Below, one piece after another: positions 21,398-32,300 of a stretch of 64,000 bases of DNA. Made by a program: the position numbers and the translations under genes. Each line of letters begins with the position of its first letter. The stretch's first letter is position 1. The notes below the pieces were generated by a model. That model was not told where the DNA came from, did not search any database, and was given only the letters and a program-made list of their open reading frames with translations. Source of the DNA: Rhodotorula mucilaginosa (Eukaryota; Basidiomycota; Microbotryomycetes; Sporidiobolales; Sporidiobolaceae); the NCBI GenBank assembly GCA_034406715.1, contig CP137879.1:1-64000 (forward strand). Direction: 5' to 3'.

Positions 21398-24300
21398 CTA
21401 GCTGCACGGGGGGGAAGAACACGGCAGACGAAAAGAAAAGGCTTCCTTGTCCGCACGCGAGGTCCGGTAGTCCGCGGCGAAGTACGTGCGCTCGAGCCTC
21501 GTGCGAAGCGGACGCGGGAAACGCGATCGAATTCCGGGCCGCGTGCAAGCTGCAAAATTTAAACGAACGATAAGCCGCGCGTACATAGGGAGCTTCGTAG
21601 CGATCCTTTGTCGGCCAAGGCGAAAGTAGTGGTGGAGCGGGCGGCAGCGGTGATAATGCAACACAGTGTTTACGGGTGATTCTAATCTGCGGAAAGCCAA
21701 GCTCCGCCTCGCTTGACATCTGCAGGCGCCGGGGGGTTTTGTCAGTGCGCAGCACCATATCGACCCTATCGACTGCGAACACCCACACTTGTCGAGCAGG
21801 ACGCCGACGTCCTGCAGCACGAAACGGCACACCACGTGGCCAAAGAACTCGCTGCACCGGCGCAGGGAGCGCTCGACGTGCAAGCGCAAGTTGCGATCGA
21901 GGAGGTCGTACGGGCTGTCGTGGTCGGGTGAGCGGGCGCCTTGAAGAATCGCGGCGAGGTGTTCGTCTGGAGGGGGGCGGCGTTCGTCAGTCTCGCGTGG
22001 GAGCTAGAAGGCGGAGAAGGGCGAGGGAGACCGTACCGATACACTGTGCTTGGTGGAAGACCTTGGCGATGGCATCGACATAGGCGGCCTGAGAATCGAC
22101 GAGGCTGCAAAAGACAAAAAATCAGTCAAGCAAGCGGGCACCCACGGCGCAATGGGCGACTCACCTGCTGCCGTTCGTGACACGATTCAGGCTGTGCGAC
22201 AGTTTGGAGCTCCACGAGGCAAAGCTGGCCTGTGGAAATAACGCACTGCGTCAGAAGGGGCCGACATTGAAAGGGAGGAAAAAGGTCGACAACGCACTGC
22301 ACTCCCCTTGCGACCGCCGCCGCCGCCATTCGGGGCCGACGGGACCGCGACGCCCGGTCCCAATTTTTTCGCCAGCGTACTCTGCACGCCTTCCGCCAAC
22401 CCCTCAAAGCTATCGAGCTCGCGTGCGAACCGGTCCGCCTCTTGCCTCGCGACAGCCCTCGCGTTCTGACTCTCGATCGGGACGAGCAACAAACCCCTCC
22501 CAGCCTTGTCGAGGCCGTCCAACCCGTTCGAGAGCAAGTCGAGCATGCGCACTTTCGTCTCGAGCGCGACGAGTTTCGTCGCTGCACCGCCACCACCCTG
22601 GGTGGAAGTTCTCCAGATCGCCGAGGGGAGGAATAGCTTCTCGCTGATGTAGCCGCCGGTGCTGGTTGGAGATGACGACATGGTCGCCAGTACGAGGCGC
22701 ATCAAGTGGAACGGTCTCCGAGGGGGAGGGATCGACAAGGCCGTTTCGCGCGAAGCCGGCGAAGAGGCATCCGGCGGTGGGTTGGCCAACCCCGCCGACA
22801 AGTAGATCCCCGTCGCCGCTGCCGACGCCGCCGAAAGGGGAGTCCCGCGCCCCACCGCCACCGATGAGCGCCGTCGACGGAGAGGTCGTGGTGGAAACGA
22901 AGACGACGCGTTGCTCGCGATCGACGACGACGCCGACGTGCTCCGACCGAGTCTCGGCGCAGTCAACGACGTCGGAGTCGGGACGGAACCTTTGCGCGAA
23001 GGGCCTCCCCCACCGGCAGAAGTGCCGAATGACGAGGTCGAAGTGGAGGGGCGATGGTAATGATATGACGTCGAGGACGAGGAGGACGGGACTCGCCGAT
23101 TCGTCCTGGGCGAGATCTCGAGCGGTGGTGGTGGTGGTGGTTGCTGCTGCTTCGGCAAGGGGGGCAGCGAGGACTCAACCTCTCCTGCCTCTGCCACCGT
23201 CGTAGTCTGCCACTCGAGCGGCAACATCAACCTGGACTCGGTCCGCAGCCTCGTCGGCAACGATCCCGTCGTCCAAGTCTCATGCCGTGCCGAATCGGTC
23301 GGTCGACCGAAATCGTCCATCGCAGCGACCACAGTGTGCGATCTGTTGTCGTACCCGCCCTCGGCACCTGCCAAGAACTCTTCCTCGCCCTCGCCCGGCT
23401 GTGGAGTGATCGTCATTCGCCCCTGCCTCCGTTGACTAATCGTCCCCTCCCCCGTCGACGAATTAACCAACCCCATCCCCATCCCTGCAGTCGTCGTCGC
23501 CAACGTCGGCAACGCCAACCCAGAAGCCAAAGAACCGCCGCCGCCGCCGCCGCCGCCTCCGAGCGAAGCGCCACGAGTCGGACGCGGTCGAGCACCCTCG
23601 ACAGGAGGCGTACGTACCGGCCCTTCTTCGATGTAAGCCAACCCGCCGATCCCGATCGAAGAAGACCCCCTCCGGGAGAGAAGGACGGGCGTATCGACCA
23701 TCGAACCGGTGCTGTACCCTCTTTGCATGTCCGGCGCCCGAGGGGACGTCGAGGCTCCTCCGACGACGACGAGAGAGGCAGCAGACCCTGCACGAGATCG
23801 CGACCCCAATCCCGAACCCGATCCCGAACGAGAGCCGGAGCTCGGTACAGAGACCGAAGTGAGGAGGAGTGCTCCGGCCGAGGCGCCTCTCCTCATAGGA
23901 GGAGCCACCGCAGCGAGAGGGGACGACGGTGTTCGTGACGCATCATGATGGCGGGGAGAGATAGGCTCGACGTCGTCCCTCGCAGTCGCGGTCGAGTCGC
24001 TTGCGAAACTGGGTCGTCGTCGTGGTGGTCGTGACGACGAGAGCGAGTGGTCGTTCCCGTACCGCGGAAAAGTCGACTCAACGGCCGCGGTGGAAAAGGC
24101 GGGTGACGACGACGACGAATCCTCCACCGCAGCCGCGACGACGACGGGCAACCTCTCCAGACGAAGGACCGGTTCCGTCGCGCGACGGCGTCCTCCCGCA
24201 GCCGGGCTTCGTTGTTGGACCTGAAAGTCGTCGTCGTCACCTCCCAGCCCTCCTTCACGATCACGATCGTACGTCGGACCGGGGTTCGCGAGTTCGAGCA

Positions 24301-25366
24301 TGGCCGCTCCGATCCCGTGTCCATCACCATCGTCAACCGCAACGAGTTCTTCTTCTCCTCCTCCTCGTCGGGGGGCGGTCGTCGAGGAAGACGCGGTGGC
24401 GGCAGCAGCGGCCGCAGCCGCAGCCGAATAGGGATGAGGTCGATGCGTCGGATCCGTTAAAGGCAACGGCAACGGCGAGGGCGAGGAAGGTCGCCTTTGA
24501 TGATGGTTTGGCGAGGCGGCGGCGGTGGAAGATGCAGAAGGAGTAGTCGGGCGCGTGGACGAGGAGGGAGAAGGGGCAGCAGGTAACGGGGTTGCCCCCA
24601 TTTGGACGAGCATGCGTATCCGATCTTGGTACGTGTCGTGCTGCAGGAGGGAGGGCGGGCGGGCGACTTAGATTCCAAAAATTCGTGAAAGATCGCGGGC
24701 AAAGTCCCCAGAACGAAAACGCACAATGACTTTGAGCCTGCGCGCCTCGTCCGCCTTTGCCTTTTCCTTCCTTTCGTACCTCTCTTTCCTCTTTTCCCAT
24801 TCCGCCTCACTCTCTCCCTCGCGGGGCCCACTCTCGCCCGCGCTGGACCGTTTCCTCTCCATGTCGCGACTGCCCTCCTCCACACGGGCCATGACCTGGC
24901 GCAAGAGGCGGACGGCTTGGGCGTAGGCGGTGATGGCTGCGGGGTAGTTCTGGGCACTGTCGAGGAGAACGGCGGATTGGGCGCGTTGGAGGGCGATGGT
25001 GAGGGCCGACTTTGAGGAGGAGGAGGATGGCGGCGGGGATCTTGGCCTCGCGTCGGCCTCGGAGGAGGCGGGTGGTTGCAGAGCAGCAGCGGTGGTCGCA
25101 TTTCCACCTCCGCCGTGCGGGAACGTGCCTGTGTACAGTGTCGCGAAACAGGGTCAGCTGAAGAGAGACGAGATGTCGGCGGCACAGGAGGACTCACCGC
25201 CTCCAGATCGCTGCTCCTCCAGTGACATGCCTCCCTTGGACCGCCCCGTAGAGGTCGCTGCTCGACTGTGTCTATGAGTGGGCGACGGCGGCGCTGCTGC
25301 TGGGTGCGTCCACGAAGTTGGCGATGGCTGGAGATCCAAGGGGCGGCGTGCATCGGGACTAGTCAT
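21398..25366 (-). CDS. MIT-domain protein, fungal ESCRT-associated type
   Basis: The start ATG is at 25366 (MTSPDARRPLDLQPSPTS). Exon 1 (25198-25366) ends in phase 1. The MIT domain follows: SALTIALQRAQSAVLLDSAQ, then NYPAAITAYAQAVRLLRQVM, a charged insert, then KADEARRLKVI joined over an intron to HDTYQDRIRMLVQMG. MIT domains bind ESCRT-III tails and act in endosomal sorting or membrane scission. About 600 low-complexity residues follow, rich in Ser, Pro, Gly and Thr. The conserved C-terminal region has ISEKLFLPSAIWRT, VRMLDLLSNGLDGLDKAGRG, VQSTLAKKLG, ASWSSKLSHSLNRVTNGSS and YVDAIAKVFHQAQCIDEHLA, ending LRRCSEFFGHVVCRFVLQD. The last exon is unsure: an in-frame 69-base intron leads to a stop at 21398, but codon bias fades after about 21.76 kb, so the true end may be nearer 21.7 kb. 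Confidence 0.75.
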
Positions 25367-25737
25367 GGTAGCGTACGGATGCCGCCGCGTGTCCATACAA
25401 GCGGCGTGCTAGCTTAGCCTGAGCTTGGCTTGGCTCGGCGTAGCGTAGAGCGCAGCGAGGCGGAGACGATTGATTGAATGCGGAGCGCAGAGAGAGAGGG
25501 GTCCCACACCCACGCCCCTTCGCACGCGGGAGAGGGCTATAGACCGGAAGCTGTCGAGCTCCTACAGTAGACTAGACGATGGCGTGCAGCATGGCGCTGC
25601 GTGCGTGCGAGGCGAGTCTATGTAGTCGAGAGAGAGAGAGAGGTCACTGGATTACAACTCGTCATTACAAATTGTAATTGCGTCTCAGTAATCAACCCGC
25701 CCCACTTCTCTCCCTCCTCCTCACTATAGCGACCCGG
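25367..25737. promoter_or_regulatory. Divergent promoter between MIT gene and Med6
   Basis: These 371 bp separate the two start codons. They contain a GA-rich run at about 25627-25642 and no coding frame, so the two genes must share this region for initiation. Confidence 0.55.
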
Positions 25738-26577
25738 ATGGACGTCAACCTGCAGCACGTGCAATGGCGCGCGCCCGAGTTCCTCCTCGCCCTGCCGCAG
25801 GGCCAACTCTCGTCGCGCCACCTCGCGCTCGACTACTTTGCCGCGTCGCCGTTCTTTGACAAGCAGAGCAGCAACGCCCAACTCCGCATGCAGATGCTCT
25901 TCAGCCGCCAACCAGCTGACACGTGGGACGAAGAGCGCCAACTCGCGCGCTTCACCGGGATCGAGTACGTCGTCGCCGCGTTGGAATCGGACCCTCCCGA
26001 CCTCTGGATCATCCACAAACGCCGTCGCTCGTCCCCCTCCGAGACGCGAGTCCTCGCTGCGTACCACATCCTCAACGGCAACGTCTACCTCGCGCCGACC
26101 CTCTACCAAATCCTCAACGAACGCCTCCTCACCTCGACCCACGCCCTCGCCACCGCCTTCAACGCCCTCGCCGACCTCAAACCCACTTGGACCCCCGAAC
26201 GCCAATACGCCTGGGACATCAAGCAGCCGCCGCCCGTGGCTGCAGCGGCCTCGAATCTGGGCCCCGACGAGTCAGCCACAGCCGTGACTCTCAATCCCGA
26301 CCCTCAGAAACAACAAGAAGAAGACGAGGACCCTCCCCACGAAGAGGAAGAGGAACGCCCCGGAGAGACATTCAACCCCCTCCTCTTCCGCGCTCTACAA
26401 ACCATCGCCACCAGAACCGAAGCGGAAGCCATCCTCGCGCACCAGCAAGAGACCCAGCAGGCGGCGGCTAAGCAGGTGGCCGAAGGGGCGAGAACGGCAG
26501 CGGGAGAGGATGTCAAGATGGGCAGGAGGATGAGGGCGACGGCGAGTGCGAGTGCTACTCCGGCCCCGACGGTGTGA
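25738..26577 (+). CDS. MED6: Mediator complex subunit Med6
   Basis: Med6 is a head-module subunit of Mediator that links activators to RNA polymerase II. The single exon of 279 codons starts MDVNLQHVQWRAPEFLL. Family motifs follow: LALDYFAASPFFDKQSSNAQ, RFTGIEYVVA, LWIIHKRRR, AAYHILNGNVYLAPTLYQIL and NERLLTSTHALATAFNALAD. The acidic C-terminal part (DPPHEEEEERP) and the Ala/Thr-rich end are poorly conserved in the family. I chose this ATG over the in-frame one at 25678 because the conserved region begins immediately after it. Confidence 0.95.
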   Translation: MDVNLQHVQWRAPEFLLALPQGQLSSRHLALDYFAASPFFDKQSSNAQLRMQMLFSRQPADTWDEERQLARFTGIEYVVAALESDPPDLWIIHKRRRSSPSETRVLAAYHILNGNVYLAPTLYQILNERLLTSTHALATAFNALADLKPTWTPERQYAWDIKQPPPVAAAASNLGPDESATAVTLNPDPQKQQEEDEDPPHEEEEERPGETFNPLLFRALQTIATRTEAEAILAHQQETQQAAAKQVAEGARTAAGEDVKMGRRMRATASASATPAPTV

Positions 26578-26937
26578 ACGGCGCCGCGTCGGAGTGAACT
26601 CGCAGATGACGGCGAGAGGACAGGCGAGGCTCGGCCGAGGGGAAGGAAGGGAACGGTCGCGCTAGGAAGGAGCCGAGTCTGGGATCTGTTGTTGTCACTA
26701 CCACACATATGTATGCACTGCGTTGTTTTCTCTCTCTCCTTCCTTGCCTCTGCAGACTCGTCCGAGAAGCTTACCGCCGTAAGAAAGAACGAGTCTCTCC
26801 TCGAGCTTCCTGTCTCTCTCGGGCGGTCTCGGCTGCACGGAGGACTGCACCGTGACACAACCTTGATACTACTCCGCGACATTCGACACCAAAAGAAAAA
26901 CGCCGACCGGACCGACCGACCACTTCAGCCCCGCCTC

Positions 26938-28967
26938 CTAGCAGCTGCCAGCACGGACCGGTCTAAACACCTCCGACTCGGCCCTCTCCCCTTCAATCCG
27001 TCTCGCCTCCTCCGCCGCCTTCCTCGCCACCTCCTCATGAGCCGCACCAACTTTGCACGCCATCTCCGGCTGCACCCGCTCCACCGAGCGGACATATTCC
27101 CATTTCGGGTCGGCCGCCGGTTTCTTCGCACGTTTGAGGGGACCGCCGGTCCGAGCGATCCGGGCTTGTTTCTCCTCTTCGATGAGGTCGTCGATTTGGC
27201 GAGTCCATCCCCCATCGGCGTCTTTGCTGTTGGTGGCGGTGGCGGAGGACGACGATCTCAAGCGAGCGTACCATTTCCCGGCTTCGCGGAGCGCGCTCGC
27301 CCCCGCCCGATCAGGCTGCAAAGCCTGGAAAACATGCACCCCATCCATCCACACCTGATGCGTCACCTTCCCCTCGTTCCCTCCCGCCAATCGTAACCTC
27401 CTGACGAGGACCACATTCTCATCGACGAGGGTTTCCAACCCCCCCGTTTGGACCAACATGGGGGGCAAGTCTCGCAATGCTTCGAGAGGCGCGAGGGCTT
27501 GGGAGACATAGCCTGAGACGAGGAGGCGATTGTAGTCGGCGTCGCTGGCGGGCGTGCGGGGGTAGACGGGCGAGAGGTAAAGACGAGGGGGATGCATCGG
27601 ATCGTTCTCGTCGTCGATTTTGATGTAGTCGTGGTCCTTCTGAGCGAGAGTATATGTTACTTTAACGTCAGAGAGAGGGAGACGTGTTTCTCAAAGCTAG
27701 AGAGAAACCCGCCCTGTCTCACATTGCGGTTCCACGATTCAAAGCTCGTCGTCAGATCACACCACGGCGAGAGCAAGTACGCCGCCCCGACTTGGGGCAA
27801 CCCGGCATCGCGGAGGTACTGCATCAAAGTCAAACACAAGCCTCCACCGGCTGAATCACCCGCGACGATGATCTCCTCCGGAGCGATGCCGAGATCTGCG
27901 GGCGCCGAGTGGAGCTGGTGGTCAGGTCCAGCTTCTTCCATCGAGTGATGCTCTGAGAGAGTCGGAAGCACCTTCTGTGAGATAAAAGTAGGCCGAGACG
28001 GCGTCGAGCGTCGAAGCGGGAAAGACCACGCCCGGCGAGAGGCGATAATCGAGCGCTGTCTCGGGGGTGGGATCTGTCTTCCGTCAGCATAGGAAAGTTT
28101 TCCCCCACCGTTCGCCCCAATAACCCAAACTCCAACACCGGAGACTCACACAAGGCGCGACACTTGAACTCTTGCGAGATGCGCGCGACGGTGCGGCGGT
28201 GCGTGCGCGGGCTGAGGCGGACGTGCGCGCCGCCGTGCAGGTACAGGACGACTTGGGGGCGCGGGGTGGTGCGGCCTTTTGTGGTGCAGGAGGGGAGGAG
28301 CGAGTCGTGTACGGTCCATTCGGCCTGCGGGAGGGTCGTTAGTCAATATATGGGAGAATTAGAGAGAGTGTGTTTGGTGCGCGCCTTGAGCTTGCGATCT
28401 CCCGTCTCTTGCGCCGCGCACTCTTGCAACAACCCTCCCAACTCGGGGCGCTTCTTGACAGTAAATTCGACCTCTTTGACAATCGCATCCTCGAGGGCAT
28501 CCTTGTCGACGACGAACTTGTCGAGGGTGGACTTGACTTGGGCGAGTCCGACCAGTTCGGCGCGCGTGCGAGGTGGGTTGGCGGTTCGTTTGCGGGTGGC
28601 GGAGGTGGCGGAGGTGCGGATCAAGTAGGTCACGATCGAGACGAAGAGCGGCCACGTCGGGGCGGGGGCTGCGAGGGCAGCGCGGGTCAGCGAGTCCGAG
28701 ATGGGGCAGAAGGGCGAGGAGGACAGAGCTCACGCCCGACGGTGTAATGCTTCCATGCTCCGACAAAAGCGAGTCGGATCAGAGTCAGCGCAGTAAGGCT
28801 GTCATGGCGCAAGGGGTAATTCGCAGTCAGCGTGGAACATGCATGTGGGGCTGTCCAGAGAGTGACAGTACTGACAACTTATCTGCGGTGCTCTGCTTCG
28901 GCGGCGGGATCGCCTCGACGTTCTGCTCAGCCGCCGCGGATACCTCGCTCGCTGCCATCTGCTCCAT
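26938..28967 (-). CDS. Alpha/beta-hydrolase, HSL-like esterase with N-terminal anchor
   Basis: The product is a predicted ester hydrolase of the hormone-sensitive-lipase class, comparable to fungal steryl deacetylases. Exon 1 (28879-28967) starts MEQMAASEVSAAAEQ. Exon 2 begins at 28798 with LTALTLIRLAFVGAWKHY, a likely membrane anchor, then APTWPLFVSIVTYLIRT. After a probable GC-AG intron comes the oxyanion-hole motif LYLHGGAH, then LDYRLSPGVVFPASTLDAVS. The nucleophile elbow is VAGDSAGGGL. The other triad members are likely Asp in GGLETLVDENV and His in MDGVHVFQAL. The C-terminal 90 residues are charged and helical and end GSC at 26938. It probably faces the ER lumen or cytosol from an anchored position. 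Substrate unknown. It diverges from the RBR gene over 376 bp. Confidence 0.85.
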
Positions 28968-29343
28968 CCTAGTGTATGGTGGGAGAGAGAGAGAGAGAAA
29001 CGAGCTCGGCTGTACTGCTGCCGAAGCCGGAACCGAGTCCAGAACCGATCGCGATGATGAACAGCGATGGCCGACGTCAAGACAAATTGACTAGCACGGA
29101 CGAGGTGAGCTAGCTACTTATAGACCAGAGACTGTGTATAGAAGCGGCCCACGCTCCGGTGTCCAGTGCGGCTGGCTATAGCTTGCGACTGAGCAGCAGG
29201 AGGTTTGACATCTCGATCACGCGAGTTTTGACATTGGTCACGTGACGCGTCTCTCACGCGGAAGCAATCCTCATTGCTCGCGTCTCTTCTTCTTCTCTTT
29301 CGCTACCACGCTGACGACCGGAGCAAAGGCGAGGGGCGAGAAG
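28968..29343. promoter_or_regulatory. Divergent promoter, hydrolase and RBR ligase
   Basis: The 376 bp between the two start codons contain a GA microsatellite at about 28980-28998 and no coding frame. Confidence 0.5.
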
Positions 29344-32300
29344 ATGGCAGCCAGGAGGAGAAGGCAGGGCGAGGTGCTCGTGGTCAGCAGCAGCAGCAGC
29401 AGCAGCGAAAGCGATGACGGTCCTCCTGCTCCCGGACCGAGTCGTCGTCACTCGTTCAACAACCAAGTCAACGCCAAGAGCCAGCGCCCGAACCGCCGTA
29501 CAGAGGTCAGTGGAACGCTTTACCGTGCCCGAGAGCGCCCCCACGCTCTCCCTAGCCGCGCTGACATCGAGCCGAATCCTCAGGTTCCAAGTCTCTCGCG
29601 CAAGTCTCTCAACCGCCCTCGAGCACCTCCTGCGCGCAGCCCGAGTCCAGACTTGTTCGCTTCCTCGCCGCCGAGGAGGGAACACAACGCGGCTCGAAAG
29701 CGGAGGAAAGCTTGGAACCAGAGCAGCAGCAGCGAAGACGACGATGCAGAGGGTGACCAGGGTTCGCTTAGCCTCTGTCGCGCTCGAAGAGAGCTCACGG
29801 TCCCTCACATTACACAGACCGACAACGCCCGTATGGCCGCCGACCTGAAGACCGCCTTCGCCAGCTCCAATTCTCTCCTCCGCCGTGGGGGAGCCCCGAC
29901 TTTTTGCCGGTTCGCGATCGTCTGCAGCGCGACGGGTTCGACGTCTTTGACCCCACCTCGCCCGAGCCGTTACCTCGCCGGCGCGGCCCTGCCAACCGTC
30001 GTGCTCCCTCCACGCCCGTTGAAGATCATCTCCCCCTGTCGCCGAGGCAGATTCTCTCTCAAGGCCGGCGCGACCAGCTCGAATCGCCTCCGCCTCGGCC
30101 TCGGCAGCGTATCCGTCGTGCCCCTGCGCCAGTCAAAGATCGTCGGCCGCCCCGTGAGGTGGTGCCCGAGTTGGTGCTGGACGATTCGGACGATTCGGAC
30201 GATTCGGACGATTCGGACGACGAGTCGAGGCGCCGTCCTCGGCGTCGCCGAAGGGAGAGTTCGGTCGAGACAGACTCGAACGACGATGAAGATGAAGACG
30301 CGGCGGAGGCGGAGGAGGAGGTCGCTGTTGTCGACGACGAAGAACAAGACGCGTCGATCGACCTCCTGAACGAAGCGATCGCGCAGGTCCTGCTCCTCTT
30401 TCCGGATGTCTTGCCTTCGCACGTCGAGAACCTCCTGGCCGTCCACGTGGACGAATTGGGAGGCAACTACGCCGCGGCGATTGAGATGGTCGTCGCGTTG
30501 CTGGTCGACGATCCGGCGTACCCGAGAATGGGCGAAGAAGGAGGGGCGAACAAGAAGGAGAAGGAAGGGGGCGAGACGGATTGGCCCAATGTTCCCGCTC
30601 GGCTCCAAGCTGGCGAAAAGCCTGATCGGAACTACAAGAGTCATGTGTGCGTCAACGTTCTGTTTGCTCCCGGCGGACTCGAATCGACCAACTGATTGTC
30701 CAACAACCACGCATGGCAGCCTTGATCTCCTCATGGACTCGTTCCGCGACTTGCCGGTCAAACTGCTCCGAACCGAACTCGCACAGCGCTCCCACTTTTT
30801 CGCGCCGACGTTCTACGCCCTGAGTGCGAGCGTCCGCGAGGGCGACTTGGCGACGAAAAAGATCAAGCGTCCGCGCGGGGCGCCCAAACAGCGAGTCACG
30901 TTCGTTGCGATTACGGAGATTGATGAGGACACGGGCGAAGAGGTTACGAGGCATGAAGCGCGGGAGGAGGAGGTGCCCGAGGTGTTGGCGCGGGAGAAGC
31001 GTTGGGTGGAAGAAATGATTGGTGAGTCCGACACGAAGGGCCAGCCAGGTCAATTATGCCATCGCGACCGAGTGACTGATCAGACTTTGCTCCGCAATGT
31101 ACTCCTCGGACTCGCAGCTCGAGAAGACAAAGAACGCCTGCGCCAGCAACTTGCGGACGAGCTGGCCGAGCGCGAACGCCAGCGGGCGGAGAACCTCGAC
31201 CAGGCGGCGAGGCGTCAAGGAATCGCGGTCGAGTGTCAGTGCTGCTTTGACGATATCGCCGTCGAGAACACGAGTGAGTCGAGATGATGGTCGTTGCTAC
31301 TGTCCTCGCGCTGGTCAGGAATCTAACTCCGACTTTTTTCCATCGCAGCCACCTGCGCGGACGGTCACCTCTTCTGCAAGACGTGCGCTGCTGCCAACGC
31401 CAACACTCGACTCGGGCAACCCCAAGCGGTGCGCGCCTGTCCTCTATCTGCCAGCGTACTAGTGTACCCTGACCTTCCCCAAACCCGTACCTCTGCAGAC
31501 TTTGCCTTGCATGGCCGCCGACTGTACAGCTGTGTTCCTGCCGATCACCTACTCGAGCTTCCTTCCCGCTGTCACGGTCGACGCTCTGGCCGACTTGGCG
31601 CAGCAAAAGGATCTCGAAATGGCGTTCGACGGCGTCGAGGGTTTCGAAAAGTGCCCGTGAGTCTCTTCTAATTGGCGGTGCCTCGGTCTGACTTTGCAAG
31701 CTGATTTCTATACACCCTTGCGCGCAGCTTCTGCCCCTACGCTTGCTTCATCGAGAGCAAGATGGAGAAGCTCTTCCGTTGCATGCGTGCCGAGTGCCGC
31801 AAGGTCTCTTGCCGCCAATGCAAGCTGGTGCGTCTCAGACGGCCCTCTCGCCCGCCGCGAGAACCGGACTGACTCGGCACCACCTGCGAATCACGCAGGA
31901 GAACCACATCCCGAAGACTTGCGACGAAGTCGCCAAGGAACGTTCGCTCGCATCCGTCCACGGCGTCGAGGAGGCGATGACGGCCGCGCTCATCAAGAAT
32001 TGCCCAAAGTGCAAGGTCCGACATGCAAGCAGGACGGCTGCAACAAGATGACGTGCTCCAACTGCCGCATCTACTGGTGCCATCGCTGCGGCGAGCAGGC
32101 GAGTCGAGCTCCGTTTTCTCTGCCAGTTGCAGCACTTGCTGACTCTTCCGCTCTCGCAGATCACGGGGTACGAGCACTTTGCGGACGAGAACTACGGCGG
32201 CCAAAATCCGAACGGCTGTCCTGTCTTTGACGACACGACCGCTCGTGAGCGCGAAGCGATCGAAGCTGCGAGGTTGCAAGCTCAAGCCAACCTCGACGAT

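Noticed and set aside
23141-23938. Plus-strand Arg/Ser-rich open frame of 265 codons
   Set aside because: Antisense shadow of the low-complexity middle of the MIT-domain gene in GC-rich DNA.
31022-31083. Intron ending at the CAG at 31083 in the RBR gene
   Set aside because: It would put the following exon out of frame with RING1. The acceptor at 31117 gives the right phase.
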